DNA of 64,000 bases, from contig CAKUPQ010000002.1 in NCBI GenBank assembly GCA_934675205.1, forward strand, positions 124,001-188,000, in the 5' to 3' direction. Below are positions 52,154 through 60,097 of this stretch, piece by piece; positions within the stretch are counted from its first letter, which is position 1; every line of letters starts with the position of its first letter. Under the pieces are notes generated by a model. That model ran no database searches. It saw nothing but the letters and a program-made list of their open reading frames with translations, and was not told the DNA's origin. The DNA comes from an uncultured Flavobacteriaceae bacterium (GTDB lineage Bacteria > Bacteroidota > Bacteroidia > Flavobacteriales > Flavobacteriaceae). Made by a program: the position numbers and the translations under genes.

Positions 52154-52546
52154 TTATTTTCTATATCTTCTTATTCCATTTTTAATCAGAGGTACGTTGA
52201 AATTGATGAGAAAACCCAAGTTTAATCCTGTAAGTTTCAAATGACTGATAATTTGAGCCTCCCAAACCGGATTCACTAATTCGACTGCTTTCAATTCACA
52301 GATAACTTTATCATTTACAAGTAAATCTAATCTCAATCCTTCGTCAAATTGTATTCCGTCATAAATAATTGGAATATCCACTTGACGCTTAACATTAAAC
52401 CCTGCTTTTCTCAGTTCGTGAGCCATACAGACCTCATATACTTTCTCTAACAAGCCGGGACCGAGTTCTTTATGGATTTTATATGAAGCATTTACAATAG
52501 TCTTACCTATCTGCTCTTCTTCCTGAGAAAGTTCTTTATATTCCAT
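52154..52546 (-). CDS. GxxExxY protein (PD-(D/E)xK-like)
   Basis: A 130-residue protein with the naming motif GLLEKVY (residues 33-39) and the nuclease-like core DLLVNDKVICELKAV (Asp, Glu-x-Lys), ending NFNVPLIKNGIRRYRK. GxxExxY genes occur in many phyla with patchy distribution and are often in repeat-rich regions; their activity is unknown. Here the gene is bracketed by two copies of the same repeat, touching the stop codon on one side and 9 bases from the start on the other. This looks like a unit that moved together with its repeats. Confidence 0.9.
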   Translation of the reverse strand: MEYKELSQEEEQIGKTIVNASYKIHKELGPGLLEKVYEVCMAHELRKAGFNVKRQVDIPIIYDGIQFDEGLRLDLLVNDKVICELKAVELVNPVWEAQIISHLKLTGLNLGFLINFNVPLIKNGIRRYRK

Positions 52547-52555
52547 ATCTTTTAC

Positions 52556-52628
52556 TTTTTTGCCACTAAGCCACTAAGCCACTAAGGCTCTAAGAAATCT
52601 TTCTGTCTTCATGTCTTTGTGTCATTTT
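52556..52628. repeat. CACTAAGCCACTAAGG repeat (right of the GxxExxY gene)
   Basis: tttttgccactaagccacta continues to aaggctctaagaaatc and catgtctttgtgtc. It is the same element as 52091-52153, with an extra ccactaag unit. Orientation is direct relative to the left copy. Confidence 0.85.
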
Positions 52629-52694
52629 TAAAATTATTCCGTTGGCATTTTTGACATATCCATATAAAAAATTCCGAAAGAACTTATAAAATTG

Positions 52695-53093
52695 TTACTT
52701 CATAGAATACAATCCGAACATATTTCCTTCGGAATCTATACACATACTGCAAAATCCGAATTCTCCGATAGACATTTTCGGTTGAGTAACTTTTCCTCCT
52801 GCTTTTTCAACTCTGCTTTCTTCAACAGCACAATCCTCACAAGGAAAATAAACGGCAGAATTTAAAGATTTTCCGTCTCCGTCTTTAGCTCCTTCCATTT
52901 CAACCAATGCTCCGCTTACAGGATATTCTTCTCCGGAATTTTCAGAACCAGCATCAAAAAATGACATTTTCAAACCGGGATATTCCATATCAATATCCTT
53001 AAACTTACTATTCAAAATTTCGGAATAGAATTTTTTCGCTCGGTCTAAATCTTTTACATAGATTTCAAACCAACAAATTACATTTTTGCTCAT
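52695..53093 (-). CDS. VOC-family (glyoxalase-like) protein
   Basis: A 132-residue protein from ATG 53093 (MSKNVICWFEIYVKDLDRAK); longer starts run into the AT-rich leader. It has two beta-alpha-beta-beta-beta modules (VICWFEIYVKDLDRAKKFY and NSAVYFPCEDCAVEESRV; FCSMCIDSEGNMFGLYS), as in bleomycin-resistance/glyoxalase proteins. It may bind metal through the Glu/His positions, but the first expected His is replaced by Cys/Trp surroundings. Substrate unknown. Confidence 0.88.
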   Translation of the reverse strand: MSKNVICWFEIYVKDLDRAKKFYSEILNSKFKDIDMEYPGLKMSFFDAGSENSGEEYPVSGALVEMEGAKDGDGKSLNSAVYFPCEDCAVEESRVEKAGGKVTQPKMSIGEFGFCSMCIDSEGNMFGLYSMK

Positions 53094-53177
53094 AGTTTTT
53101 ATTTTTTTGGTTAAATATTTACAAATGTAAAAAGTCGGATTCAGAAAAAACTTGCCATAAGACAAGAAATGCAGTTT

Positions 53178-53750
53178 TTACGAAATTTCTTTTCGGATTC
53201 TGCTGAACGAAGTATCGGTAATTCCAAGATAACTTGCGATATATTTGAGCGGAGATTGCTGTATGACTTGTGGTTTTTCTTTGATGAGTTTCAGGTAACG
53301 TTCTTTAGCCGAAACCGTAACCATTTCTACCGAACGCTGTTTGAAATGGAATAAGCGACCTGTCATCCACAAACGTCCCCATTCGGGAAATCCTCCGATA
53401 GAATGAAACAGTTCCTGAAAAATATCCAAATCTATTTTCCAGCAAATGCAATCACTCAAAGCCTGAATATTCTCTTTGGCAGGAATCCGTTGAAACAGTG
53501 AAAGCACCTCAATAACCAATTCATAATTGCAGAAGAAATCGGTTGTAATGTCGTTTCCGTTGTAATCATAAGCAAAAGAACGAATCAGTCCGTTTTCTAA
53601 AATGAGGTAGGAATTGGCAAATTCTCCCTCTTTCAGAATAAATTCTCCTTTTTTGAAGGTAATTTTTTGGTGTGAATCAATGATTTTCTGAAGTTCGTCA
53701 GAACTTATAAGCGGGTGTTGATACACTTGGGAAAGTAGTTCTTTTTTCAT
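53178..53750 (-). CDS. Crp/Fnr-family transcriptional regulator
   Basis: A 190-residue protein with an N-terminal cyclic-nucleotide-binding fold (ITFKKGEFILKEGEFANSYLILENGLI, residues about 29-110) and a C-terminal winged helix (VIQQSPLKYIASYLGITDTSFSRIRKEI). The nucleotide pocket is degenerate, as in most Flavobacterial members, so the effector is unknown. It lies divergent from the dehydrogenase gene (53866) and may regulate it or the small-gene run; no operator was found. Confidence 0.9.
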   Translation of the reverse strand: MKKELLSQVYQHPLISSDELQKIIDSHQKITFKKGEFILKEGEFANSYLILENGLIRSFAYDYNGNDITTDFFCNYELVIEVLSLFQRIPAKENIQALSDCICWKIDLDIFQELFHSIGGFPEWGRLWMTGRLFHFKQRSVEMVTVSAKERYLKLIKEKPQVIQQSPLKYIASYLGITDTSFSRIRKEIS

Positions 53751-53865
53751 TCTTGGTTAATGAAAGGTTTTAACAAATGTATAAAATAATGTTTAATTGT
53801 ATAGGACATTTTAAAATCGTACTTTTGGGAAGTTTTTTTAAAAGCCGAAAAAAATAAACGAAAAA

Positions 53866-55074
53866 ATGAAATTTGCCCTTATTAAAGAACGAAAAAACCC
53901 ACCCGACAGACGAGTTGTTTTTTCTCCCGAAGAAGCTAAAAATGTAATCGAAAAATTTCCTCAAGCTCAAATTATAGCTGAATCTTCGGATATTCGGATT
54001 TTTTCTGATTCCGATTATACAAATCAAGAGATTGAAGTTACTGATGATGTTTCGGATTGTGATGTTTTGATTGGAGTAAAAGAAGTTCCGATTGATGCCC
54101 TTATTCCGAACAAAAAATATTTTTTCTTTTCGCATACGATTAAAAAACAGCCTTATAACCGAAAATTACTTCAAGCTGTTTTAGAAAAAAATATCGAATT
54201 ATATGACCACGAAACGATCGTAGATTCCAATAATAACCGTCTGATTGGTTTTGGATATTATGCAGGAGTTGTGGGAGCTTATAATACGTTTAGAGCTTTC
54301 GGACTTAAATTTGAATTGTTTAATCTTCCGAAAGCAGAAACACTTTCTGACCAACAGGCTTTGGTTAATGTTGTCAAAAGACATCAACTCCCTCCGATTA
54401 AAATTGTAATGACCGGAGGTAGCGGAAAAGTTGCAAGAGGAATAAAAGATATTTTAGATGCTGTAAAAATCAAGGAAGTTTCTACTCACGATTTTTTGAC
54501 AAAAACGTATGACAGACCTGTTTACACCAAAGCAGATGTTATGGATTACAACAAGCGTAAAGACGGACAAGTTTTGGATAAATACGATTTTTATAACAAT
54601 CCGACAGAATATGAATCTGATTTTGAACGGTTTACTAAAGTAGCAGACGTGATGATTACGGGGCATTTTTACGGGAATGATGCTCCGTTTATTTTAACCC
54701 GGGAAATGCTCAAAGCCAAAGACAACAAAATTAGGGTTGTAGGAGATGTTTCGTGTGATGTGGACGGACCGATTGCTTGTACGCTTCGTGCTTCGACTAT
54801 TGTAGAGCCTCTATACGGATATCATCCGTCCGAATACAAAGAAGTGGATTATACGCACCCTGCCGCTATTACGGTTATGGCTGTTGATAATCTGCCTTGT
54901 GAGCTTCCGAAAGATGCCAGTGAGGGCTTCGGAAAAATGTTTATCGAACATGTGATTCCCGCTTTTTTCAACGGAGATAAAGATGGAATTCTTCAAAGAG
55001 CAAAAATTACCGAAAACGGAAAACTAACCGAAAAATTTGCATACTTGCAGAGTTATATAGAAGATAAGATTTAA
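53866..55074 (+). CDS. NAD(P)-dependent oxidoreductase, alanine/saccharopine dehydrogenase-like
   Basis: A 402-residue enzyme of the AlaDH/PNT superfamily. The N-terminal domain opens FALIKERKNPPDRRVVFSP with the substrate-binding Lys/Arg arrangement; the Rossmann domain has GGSGKVARGI (about 187-196) and DVSCDVDGPIACTLRAST later. The overall pattern fits lysine-forming saccharopine dehydrogenase or a relative rather than true alanine dehydrogenase. The reaction is not certain. It is monocistronic or forms a unit with def, which follows 19 bases after it. Confidence 0.8.
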   Translation: MKFALIKERKNPPDRRVVFSPEEAKNVIEKFPQAQIIAESSDIRIFSDSDYTNQEIEVTDDVSDCDVLIGVKEVPIDALIPNKKYFFFSHTIKKQPYNRKLLQAVLEKNIELYDHETIVDSNNNRLIGFGYYAGVVGAYNTFRAFGLKFELFNLPKAETLSDQQALVNVVKRHQLPPIKIVMTGGSGKVARGIKDILDAVKIKEVSTHDFLTKTYDRPVYTKADVMDYNKRKDGQVLDKYDFYNNPTEYESDFERFTKVADVMITGHFYGNDAPFILTREMLKAKDNKIRVVGDVSCDVDGPIACTLRASTIVEPLYGYHPSEYKEVDYTHPAAITVMAVDNLPCELPKDASEGFGKMFIEHVIPAFFNGDKDGILQRAKITENGKLTEKFAYLQSYIEDKI

Positions 55075-55093
55075 AATTTTAAAATTTAAAGAT

Positions 55094-55732
55094 TTGAAAA
55101 AAATAATGATGTTACTGACACTATTTCCGTTTTTGGCATTGGCTCAAAAATTTGATAAGCAGGAAAGAGAGCTTATTAAAAGCGGAAATTTAGGTGAAAG
55201 AATGTATGTCATCCAGACCGATAACGAACGGGAGTTTAAAATTCTTACTTCTGTTTCTAAAGATATTTGTTATAAGGACAAAGATTTAGAAACGCTTATC
55301 AACCGAATGTATTTAGCTGTTACGCACCCAACAGACGGAGGTGTCGGAATTGCAGCACCACAGGTTGGCATTAATCGAAATATAATTTGGGTACAACGCT
55401 TTGATAAAGCAGGAGAACCTTTTGAGGTGTATTTGAATCCAAAAATTGTATGGAGTTCTAAACTGATGCGAAAAGGAGCAGAGGGTTGTCTTTCGATTCC
55501 TGATGAAAGAGGAGAGGTGTTCAGACATTATACAATCGAAATCGAATACCAAGACAGAAAAGGGAAAAAACATTCCGAAAAAGTTGAAGGATTTACAGCT
55601 GTTATTTTTCAGCACGAAATTGACCATCTCAACGGAATCCTTTTTACCGACCGACTTAAAGAACAAGAAAATTACGAATTTAAAATTACGAATTACGAAT
55701 TGGGAACGATGAACAAGGTAATTACGAATTAA
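55094..55732 (+). CDS. def: Peptide deformylase with apparent signal peptide
   Basis: A 212-residue protein. The three PDF motifs are intact: GVGIAAPQVG, EGCLSIP and QHEIDH, so the metal site is complete. Unusually the N-terminus is a classical signal peptide (KKIMMLLTLFPFLALAQ), with a TTG start (55094) and ATG alternatives at 55106 and 55109 that still leave most of the hydrophobic run. It would be exported, where N-formyl substrates are not expected. The last 20 or so residues are encoded by AATTACGAATT repeats (NYEFKITNYELGTMNKVITN). Possibly a second, non-housekeeping deformylase. Confidence 0.88.
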   Translation: MKKIMMLLTLFPFLALAQKFDKQERELIKSGNLGERMYVIQTDNEREFKILTSVSKDICYKDKDLETLINRMYLAVTHPTDGGVGIAAPQVGINRNIIWVQRFDKAGEPFEVYLNPKIVWSSKLMRKGAEGCLSIPDERGEVFRHYTIEIEYQDRKGKKHSEKVEGFTAVIFQHEIDHLNGILFTDRLKEQENYEFKITNYELGTMNKVITN

Positions 55733-55786
55733 AAATTATGAATTACGAATTTGTCGTAATTTGAAATTCGTAATTTATAATTAATT
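55670..55786. repeat. AATTACGAATT repeat cluster over the def 3' end
   Basis: Several aattacgaatt words, some coding for the end of def, are followed by a hairpin whose arms are attatgaattacgaattt and aaattcgtaatttataatt (about 55735-55783). The cluster reaches the stop of the convergent Rieske-like gene (55781). Confidence 0.85.
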
Positions 55787-56209
55787 CCACACTCTCAAAA
55801 CATTTCCGTTTCTTTCAATTCTGTACGGAATCATTGCATATTCACCTTCGGTAACGGGAAGTCCTGTAAACAGGCTGTATTCCAATTCATCACAGGGACA
55901 AACAGCTCGGATTCCGTTTATTTGCAGTCGGGAACAACTTGTTATGGTTTGGTTTGGGCAGTTTGCCTCATAAGCCATATAACTTCCACCTGCATTAAAA
56001 ATGATGATTCCGTTTGCACCTGCAAGTGTCGGAGGGATAAAAACCGCATTACTCGGATATAAAAGCGAATTGTATAAAGGGAGTTCCATATTAATAGTAA
56101 TATTAAACGGATAATTCGGAACATACGGATTTCGTATTCTTGTATTGTCGCTTTCGCAACCTGTAAGTATCATTACGAACCATAAAAAAGAAAAAATCTT
56201 CCGAGGCAT
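55781..56209 (-). CDS. Rieske-like lipoprotein lacking the His ligands
   Basis: A 142-residue lipoprotein from ATG 56209 (MPRKIFSFLWFVMILTGC, lipidated Cys18). The mature part is beta-rich and resembles the Rieske fold of ferredoxin-subunit-like proteins: YMAYEANCPNQTITSC then AVCPCDELEYSLFTGLP. True Rieske centres use CxH and CxxH; here the positions read Cys-Pro-Asn and Cys-Pro-Cys-Asp, so a canonical 2Fe-2S cluster cannot be bound. It may have a different metal site or be structural. It is convergent with def. Confidence 0.7.
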   Translation of the reverse strand: MPRKIFSFLWFVMILTGCESDNTRIRNPYVPNYPFNITINMELPLYNSLLYPSNAVFIPPTLAGANGIIIFNAGGSYMAYEANCPNQTITSCSRLQINGIRAVCPCDELEYSLFTGLPVTEGEYAMIPYRIERNGNVLRVWN

Positions 56210-56229
56210 AAAAATTAAAAATATAAATT

Positions 56230-56259
56230 TTGAATTTGTAAATAATAATCGTATCTTTG
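56230..56259 (+). promoter_or_regulatory. greA promoter
   Basis: TTG (56230-56232) and TATCTTTG (56252-56259) are 19 bases apart, matching the Bacteroidetes -33/-7 consensus. It would give a leader of about 105 bases. Confidence 0.55.
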
Positions 56260-56317
56260 AGCTATCAAAAATCACAACATATAATAAACGACTAAAGTAT
56301 AAAAATATTACAAAGTT

Positions 56318-56346
56318 AAGAATCCCAATCCATTTTTGGGATTCTT
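56318..56346 (+). promoter_or_regulatory. Terminator-like hairpin in the greA leader
   Basis: A perfect 11-bp stem, aagaatcccaa / ttgggattctt, with a 7-base loop, is followed by a T-rich stretch (tctattt). It lies 23 bases before the greA ATG and downstream of the promoter, in the position of an attenuator. Confidence 0.6.
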
Positions 56347-56369
56347 TCTATTTATAAAACAATGAAATT

Positions 56370-56846
56370 ATGTCAAAAGTATCTTATTACACAGCAGAGG
56401 GATTAAAAAAATTAAAAGACGAATTAGAATATTTGAAGGCAGTAGAACGTCCGAAAGCCTCGCAAGCCATTGCAGAGGCAAGGGATAAAGGCGATTTGTC
56501 GGAAAATGCAGAATACGATGCAGCCAAAGAGGCACAAGGACTTTTGGAAATGAAAATTTCTAAAACCGAAGAATTGGTTGCCAATGCGAGGCTTATTGAC
56601 GAATCGCAACTGGACACGTCTAAAGTTTTGGTTTTGTCTAAAGTAAAAATCAAAAATCTGACCAATAAAATGGAGCTTACTTATACGCTTGTGGCAGAAA
56701 GCGAGGCAGATTTAAAATCAGGAAAAATATCGGTTACTTCTCCAATTGGAAAAGGATTGCTCGGGAAATCAGTCGGAGAGATTGCAGAAATTACTGTTCC
56801 GAACGGAAAACTGCAGTTTGAGATTTTAGAAATTTCAAGGGATTAA
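56370..56846 (+). CDS. greA: Transcription elongation factor GreA
   Basis: A 158-residue protein: N-terminal antiparallel coiled coil (residues about 8-75) with the acidic tip DLSENAEYDAAKEAQ that reaches the RNA polymerase active site, and the C-terminal FKBP-like domain with the family motif SVTSPIGKGLLGKSVGE. It stimulates cleavage of backtracked transcripts. The leader hairpin at 56318-56346 suggests control of its own synthesis through termination, as known for the greA leader of E. coli, but that is inference. Confidence 0.95.
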   Translation: MSKVSYYTAEGLKKLKDELEYLKAVERPKASQAIAEARDKGDLSENAEYDAAKEAQGLLEMKISKTEELVANARLIDESQLDTSKVLVLSKVKIKNLTNKMELTYTLVAESEADLKSGKISVTSPIGKGLLGKSVGEIAEITVPNGKLQFEILEISRD

Positions 56847-56856
56847 ATATATATAT

Positions 56857-56915
56857 CCCGTAGATTTCGCAGATTTCCGCAAATCGTTTCTGCGGAAATC
56901 TGCGAAATCTGCGGG
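56857..56915. repeat. Long inverted repeat (TTTCGCAGATTTCCGC)
   Basis: The left arm 56857-56881 (cccgtagatttcgcagattt...) and the right arm 56891-56915 pair over 25 bp with one mismatch. It fills the gap between greA and the HIT gene and could terminate or stabilise the greA transcript. Confidence 0.85.
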
Positions 56916-56933
56916 AGAAAATCACAAAAAACT

Positions 56934-57320
56934 ATGTCAATATTCACTAAAATCATCAATCGGGAAATTCCTGCACATATTGTAGCAGAGAATGACAAAT
57001 TCATTGCTTTTTTGGACGTAAATCCGAATGCTAAAGGACATACGCTTTGTGTTCCGAAACAGGAAATCAACAAAATTTTTGATATGGAAAAAGAACATTA
57101 TTTAGAATTGATGTCTTTTTCTAACGATGTGGCTAAAGCATTGGAAAAATCCGTTGAATGCAAAAGGGTCGGAATGGCAGTGGTAGGGCTTGAAGTCCCT
57201 CACGTTCACGTACACCTGATTCCGCTTAACGAAATGAAAGAAATGAACTTTCAACACAAAGTAAGCCTTACACAAGACGAGTTTTCGGAATTAGCTAAAA
57301 AGATAAATTCAAATTTCTAA
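56934..57320 (+). CDS. HIT-family nucleotide hydrolase
   Basis: A 128-residue HIT protein. The histidine triad is HVHVHLIP near residue 95. The N-terminus SIFTKIINREIPAHIVAEND is typical of the HINT branch, which hydrolyses purine nucleoside phosphoramidates. Here the N-terminal zinc Cys of classical Hint are absent. It follows greA after a long palindrome; its stop overlaps the stop of the convergent prenyl synthase gene by 4 bases. Confidence 0.93.
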   Translation: MSIFTKIINREIPAHIVAENDKFIAFLDVNPNAKGHTLCVPKQEINKIFDMEKEHYLELMSFSNDVAKALEKSVECKRVGMAVVGLEVPHVHVHLIPLNEMKEMNFQHKVSLTQDEFSELAKKINSNF

Positions 57321-58300
57321 ATCTTCCTGTCAATCACATAATTAACCATTAAGGTAAGGGAGTTTTTATATTCCGAATCGGGATAGTCTTTGATGATTTC
57401 GAGGGCTTTTTGTTGGTAGTCTTTCATTACTTTTTCAGCATAACCAAGTCCGTTTTTTTGTTTGACAAATTCGATGACCTCTTTCACTCGTTTTTTGTCT
57501 TTATTGTGATTTTTAACGGAATTGATAAGCCATTTTTTCTCTTTTTCAGATGAATTATTGAGAGCATAAATGAGTGGAAGTGTCATTTTTTGTTCTTTGA
57601 TGTCGATTCCTGTCGGTTTTCCGATTGCATCATCAGTATAGTCGAACAAATCGTCTTTTATCTGAAATGCCATTCCGATATATTCTCCGAATTTTCTCAT
57701 TTCTTCCACTTTGGTATTGTCGGATTCTTCCAAAACTGCTTTAGCTCCTAAAGCACAACAGGCAGCAATTAGAGTAGCTGTTTTCTGCCGGATAATTTCG
57801 TAGTAAACCTCTTCTGTAATGTCTAATCTTCGGGCTTTTTCGATTTGTAGAAGTTCTCCCTCGCTCATTTCACGAACTGCAACGGATATGATTCGTAATA
57901 AATCAAAATCTCCGTTATCAATAGATAAAAGCAATCCTTTTGAGAGTAGAAAATCTCCGACCAAAACAGCAATTTTGTTTTTCCAAAGAGCATTTATAGA
58001 GAAAAAACCTCTACGTTTGTTGCTGTCATCAACCACATCATCGTGAACTAAAGTAGCCGTATGAATAAGCTCAATAACTGAGGCTCCTCTGTATGTTCTG
58101 TCATTTACTTCTCCTTTTGAAACCATTTTTGCAACCAAAAAAACAAACATCGGACGCATCTGCTTTCCTTTTCGGTTTACGATATAATAAGTAATTCGGT
58201 TCAGTAGAGCCACTCTCGAAGACATCGACAAGTGAAACTTTTTCTCGAAAAGTTCCATTTCGTATCGAATGGGCTGTTTTATTTGTTCGGTTATTTTCAT
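57317..58300 (-). CDS. Polyprenyl diphosphate synthase
   Basis: A 327-residue trans-prenyltransferase. The two aspartate-rich motifs are intact: LVHDDVVDDSNKRRG (FARM) and QIKDDLFDYTDD (SARM), with GKQMRP (about 40-45) for isopentenyl diphosphate binding. The length suits octaprenyl/solanesyl-type synthases that make the menaquinone tail. Chain length cannot be read with certainty. Confidence 0.93.
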   Translation of the reverse strand: MKITEQIKQPIRYEMELFEKKFHLSMSSRVALLNRITYYIVNRKGKQMRPMFVFLVAKMVSKGEVNDRTYRGASVIELIHTATLVHDDVVDDSNKRRGFFSINALWKNKIAVLVGDFLLSKGLLLSIDNGDFDLLRIISVAVREMSEGELLQIEKARRLDITEEVYYEIIRQKTATLIAACCALGAKAVLEESDNTKVEEMRKFGEYIGMAFQIKDDLFDYTDDAIGKPTGIDIKEQKMTLPLIYALNNSSEKEKKWLINSVKNHNKDKKRVKEVIEFVKQKNGLGYAEKVMKDYQQKALEIIKDYPDSEYKNSLTLMVNYVIDRKI

Positions 58301-58322
58301 TGCTAAAGCAAATGTACGGAAA

Positions 58323-58736
58323 TCAATCTAAAAATTTAGCTTTTAGTTCAGCAGTTGGAATCATACAGCTGTCTGTTTTTCCGAACCATTTGTAGCGGTT
58401 GAAAGCCACAAAGTCATAAACCGCATTTCCGATAAAATTTGGAAATATTTTGAGTAATCCCATAAGGGAATAAGCACCTCCGAAACTTTTGATAATTTCG
58501 ATAGCTGCTTCCGATTTATGGAAATAAGCGACATTAGGTTCGTAAAGAATTATGGATTTTATTTTAGACGAATCAATACCTAAATGCTTTTGCACCTGTT
58601 GTCCGTATTCGGATTGAAGTGATGCAAAGCGATAAATATCTTTTTTGTCGTGTTTGATTATCGTCTGAACGAAGTTATTACACAAATTGCAGACTCCGTC
58701 AAAAAGCACTATTTTTTTATTCTCAGGAAATTCCAT
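58323..58736 (-). CDS. DCC-family (DUF393) thiol oxidoreductase-like protein
   Basis: A 137-residue protein from ATG 58736. The family signature DGVCNLCNNFV at the N-terminus has the CxxC pair, and the core continues YRFASLQSEYGQ and a C-terminal YKWFGKTDSCMIPT. DUF393 proteins are thioredoxin-like, and their role is not defined. It is 22 bases upstream of the prenyl synthase gene and probably co-transcribed. Confidence 0.9.
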   Translation of the reverse strand: MEFPENKKIVLFDGVCNLCNNFVQTIIKHDKKDIYRFASLQSEYGQQVQKHLGIDSSKIKSIILYEPNVAYFHKSEAAIEIIKSFGGAYSLMGLLKIFPNFIGNAVYDFVAFNRYKWFGKTDSCMIPTAELKAKFLD

Positions 58737-58827
58737 AAACAAGTCGAATTTTACACAAAAATACAGCTAATTTGGATTGTTTTGTTAAAATAAAAGCTAA
58801 TTTTGAGAAAAATAAAACTTTGAGATT

Positions 58828-60093
58828 ATGGAGGTTAAAGACTTTAGAAAATTGGTGTTAGATAGTCCAATTAAGGAAAAATTAGAAAGCATAGAGGTTG
58901 TATTAAAATACGAACATATTAATTCTGAAATTACTTTAAAAGGAATTCAATCAATATACAAATTCGTTTTAGGTCAAGTAATCGGTTGGAATAAAATCGA
59001 AAATATTCCTTCATATTTAGCACATTCAAAAAACCATTTTGAAAACATAAAAGCAAATCTTATCAATCTTGTATCTCAAAAAAACAATCAGTTATTTGAT
59101 AATAGTTGGAATAATATAAAAAAATTGTTGTCCTCAAATATGATCAATGTGATAAGAGTAAATTATTTTATTTTTATTTATGATTCTCCTGAAACAGATT
59201 TTATTATCAATGTAAACAATAAAAATTCTGGTTTTACACAGGGAACAATTGACTTTATTACAGGTCAAAATTTAAGCATCGGAAATAATCCTAATTATTT
59301 TAATGGAGTTATGGTGGCTTATGAGTTTAAATCTCAAGGAGAAACAGACATACTTCAAAGAAGAAATAGCGAGAAAACAAGTTTATCAACCATAAGAAAT
59401 AAATATAATAATTATATTGCTGAAGCTGAACAACAATTAAATAGTTATCTTTCAGATTCAAAGGAGAATTTGATTGAACATTTTGGTACAATTGAAGCAT
59501 TAAAGAAAGAAAAAGATAAATCTTTTGAAGATTGGTTTTCAGAATCTCAACAGAATTTTGAAGATTTTTATGATTCAGCTCAACAAAACATAGCTGAAAA
59601 AGAAGATTTATATAAAGAAAAACTAAAATTAGAAGCTCCTGCAAAATATTGGAGTGATAGAGCTTTAAAACTTAAAAAGGAGGGGGAAAACTATATGAAT
59701 TGGCTTATTGGAGTTTCTGTATGTTCAGCTATATTTCTTTTTGTTTTATTGATTTTATTAGGTAAAGAATTTTTTGAAACTGCTTTTAGTAATACAGTTA
59801 TAGGGATAAAGTGGTCAATTATTTTGATAACAATGGTTTCATTTTTAGCATTTGTAATTAAAATATTATCAAGAATGGCATTTAGTTCCTTTCATTTATC
59901 AAGAGATGCAGAAGAAAAAGAGCAATTAACTTATTTTTATTTAGCATTAAAAAAAGATACAACTATAGAACCTGAAGAAAGGCAATTAATTTTACAATCT
60001 TTATTTAGTAGAGCAGACACAGGATTATTAAGAGAAGACTCTTCTCCAACAATGCCTTCAAACTTTATGGAAAAAATATCAACTGGTAAATAA
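58828..60093 (+). CDS. DUF6161-like membrane protein
   Basis: A 421-residue protein. Residues about 1-180 have no recognised domain; about 185-285 are Gln/Glu/Lys-rich helix, likely coiled coil (EAEQQLNSYLSDSKENL; WFSESQQNFEDFYDSAQQN); two TM helices follow at about 290-312 and 330-348 (WSIILITMVSFLAFVIKIL), then a conserved-looking FSSFHLSRDAEEKEQLTYFYLALKK-type segment that I associate with DUF6161. Base composition is distinctly more AT-rich than in its neighbours, a sign of acquisition. Function unknown. It is followed by dtd after 4 bases. Confidence 0.75.
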   Translation: MEVKDFRKLVLDSPIKEKLESIEVVLKYEHINSEITLKGIQSIYKFVLGQVIGWNKIENIPSYLAHSKNHFENIKANLINLVSQKNNQLFDNSWNNIKKLLSSNMINVIRVNYFIFIYDSPETDFIINVNNKNSGFTQGTIDFITGQNLSIGNNPNYFNGVMVAYEFKSQGETDILQRRNSEKTSLSTIRNKYNNYIAEAEQQLNSYLSDSKENLIEHFGTIEALKKEKDKSFEDWFSESQQNFEDFYDSAQQNIAEKEDLYKEKLKLEAPAKYWSDRALKLKKEGENYMNWLIGVSVCSAIFLFVLLILLGKEFFETAFSNTVIGIKWSIILITMVSFLAFVIKILSRMAFSSFHLSRDAEEKEQLTYFYLALKKDTTIEPEERQLILQSLFSRADTGLLREDSSPTMPSNFMEKISTGK

Positions 60094-60097
60094 AAAA

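Noticed and set aside
52091..52628. CRISPR-like repeat pair
   Set aside because: Only two copies, each internally palindromic, separated by a gene; no spacers or cas genes.
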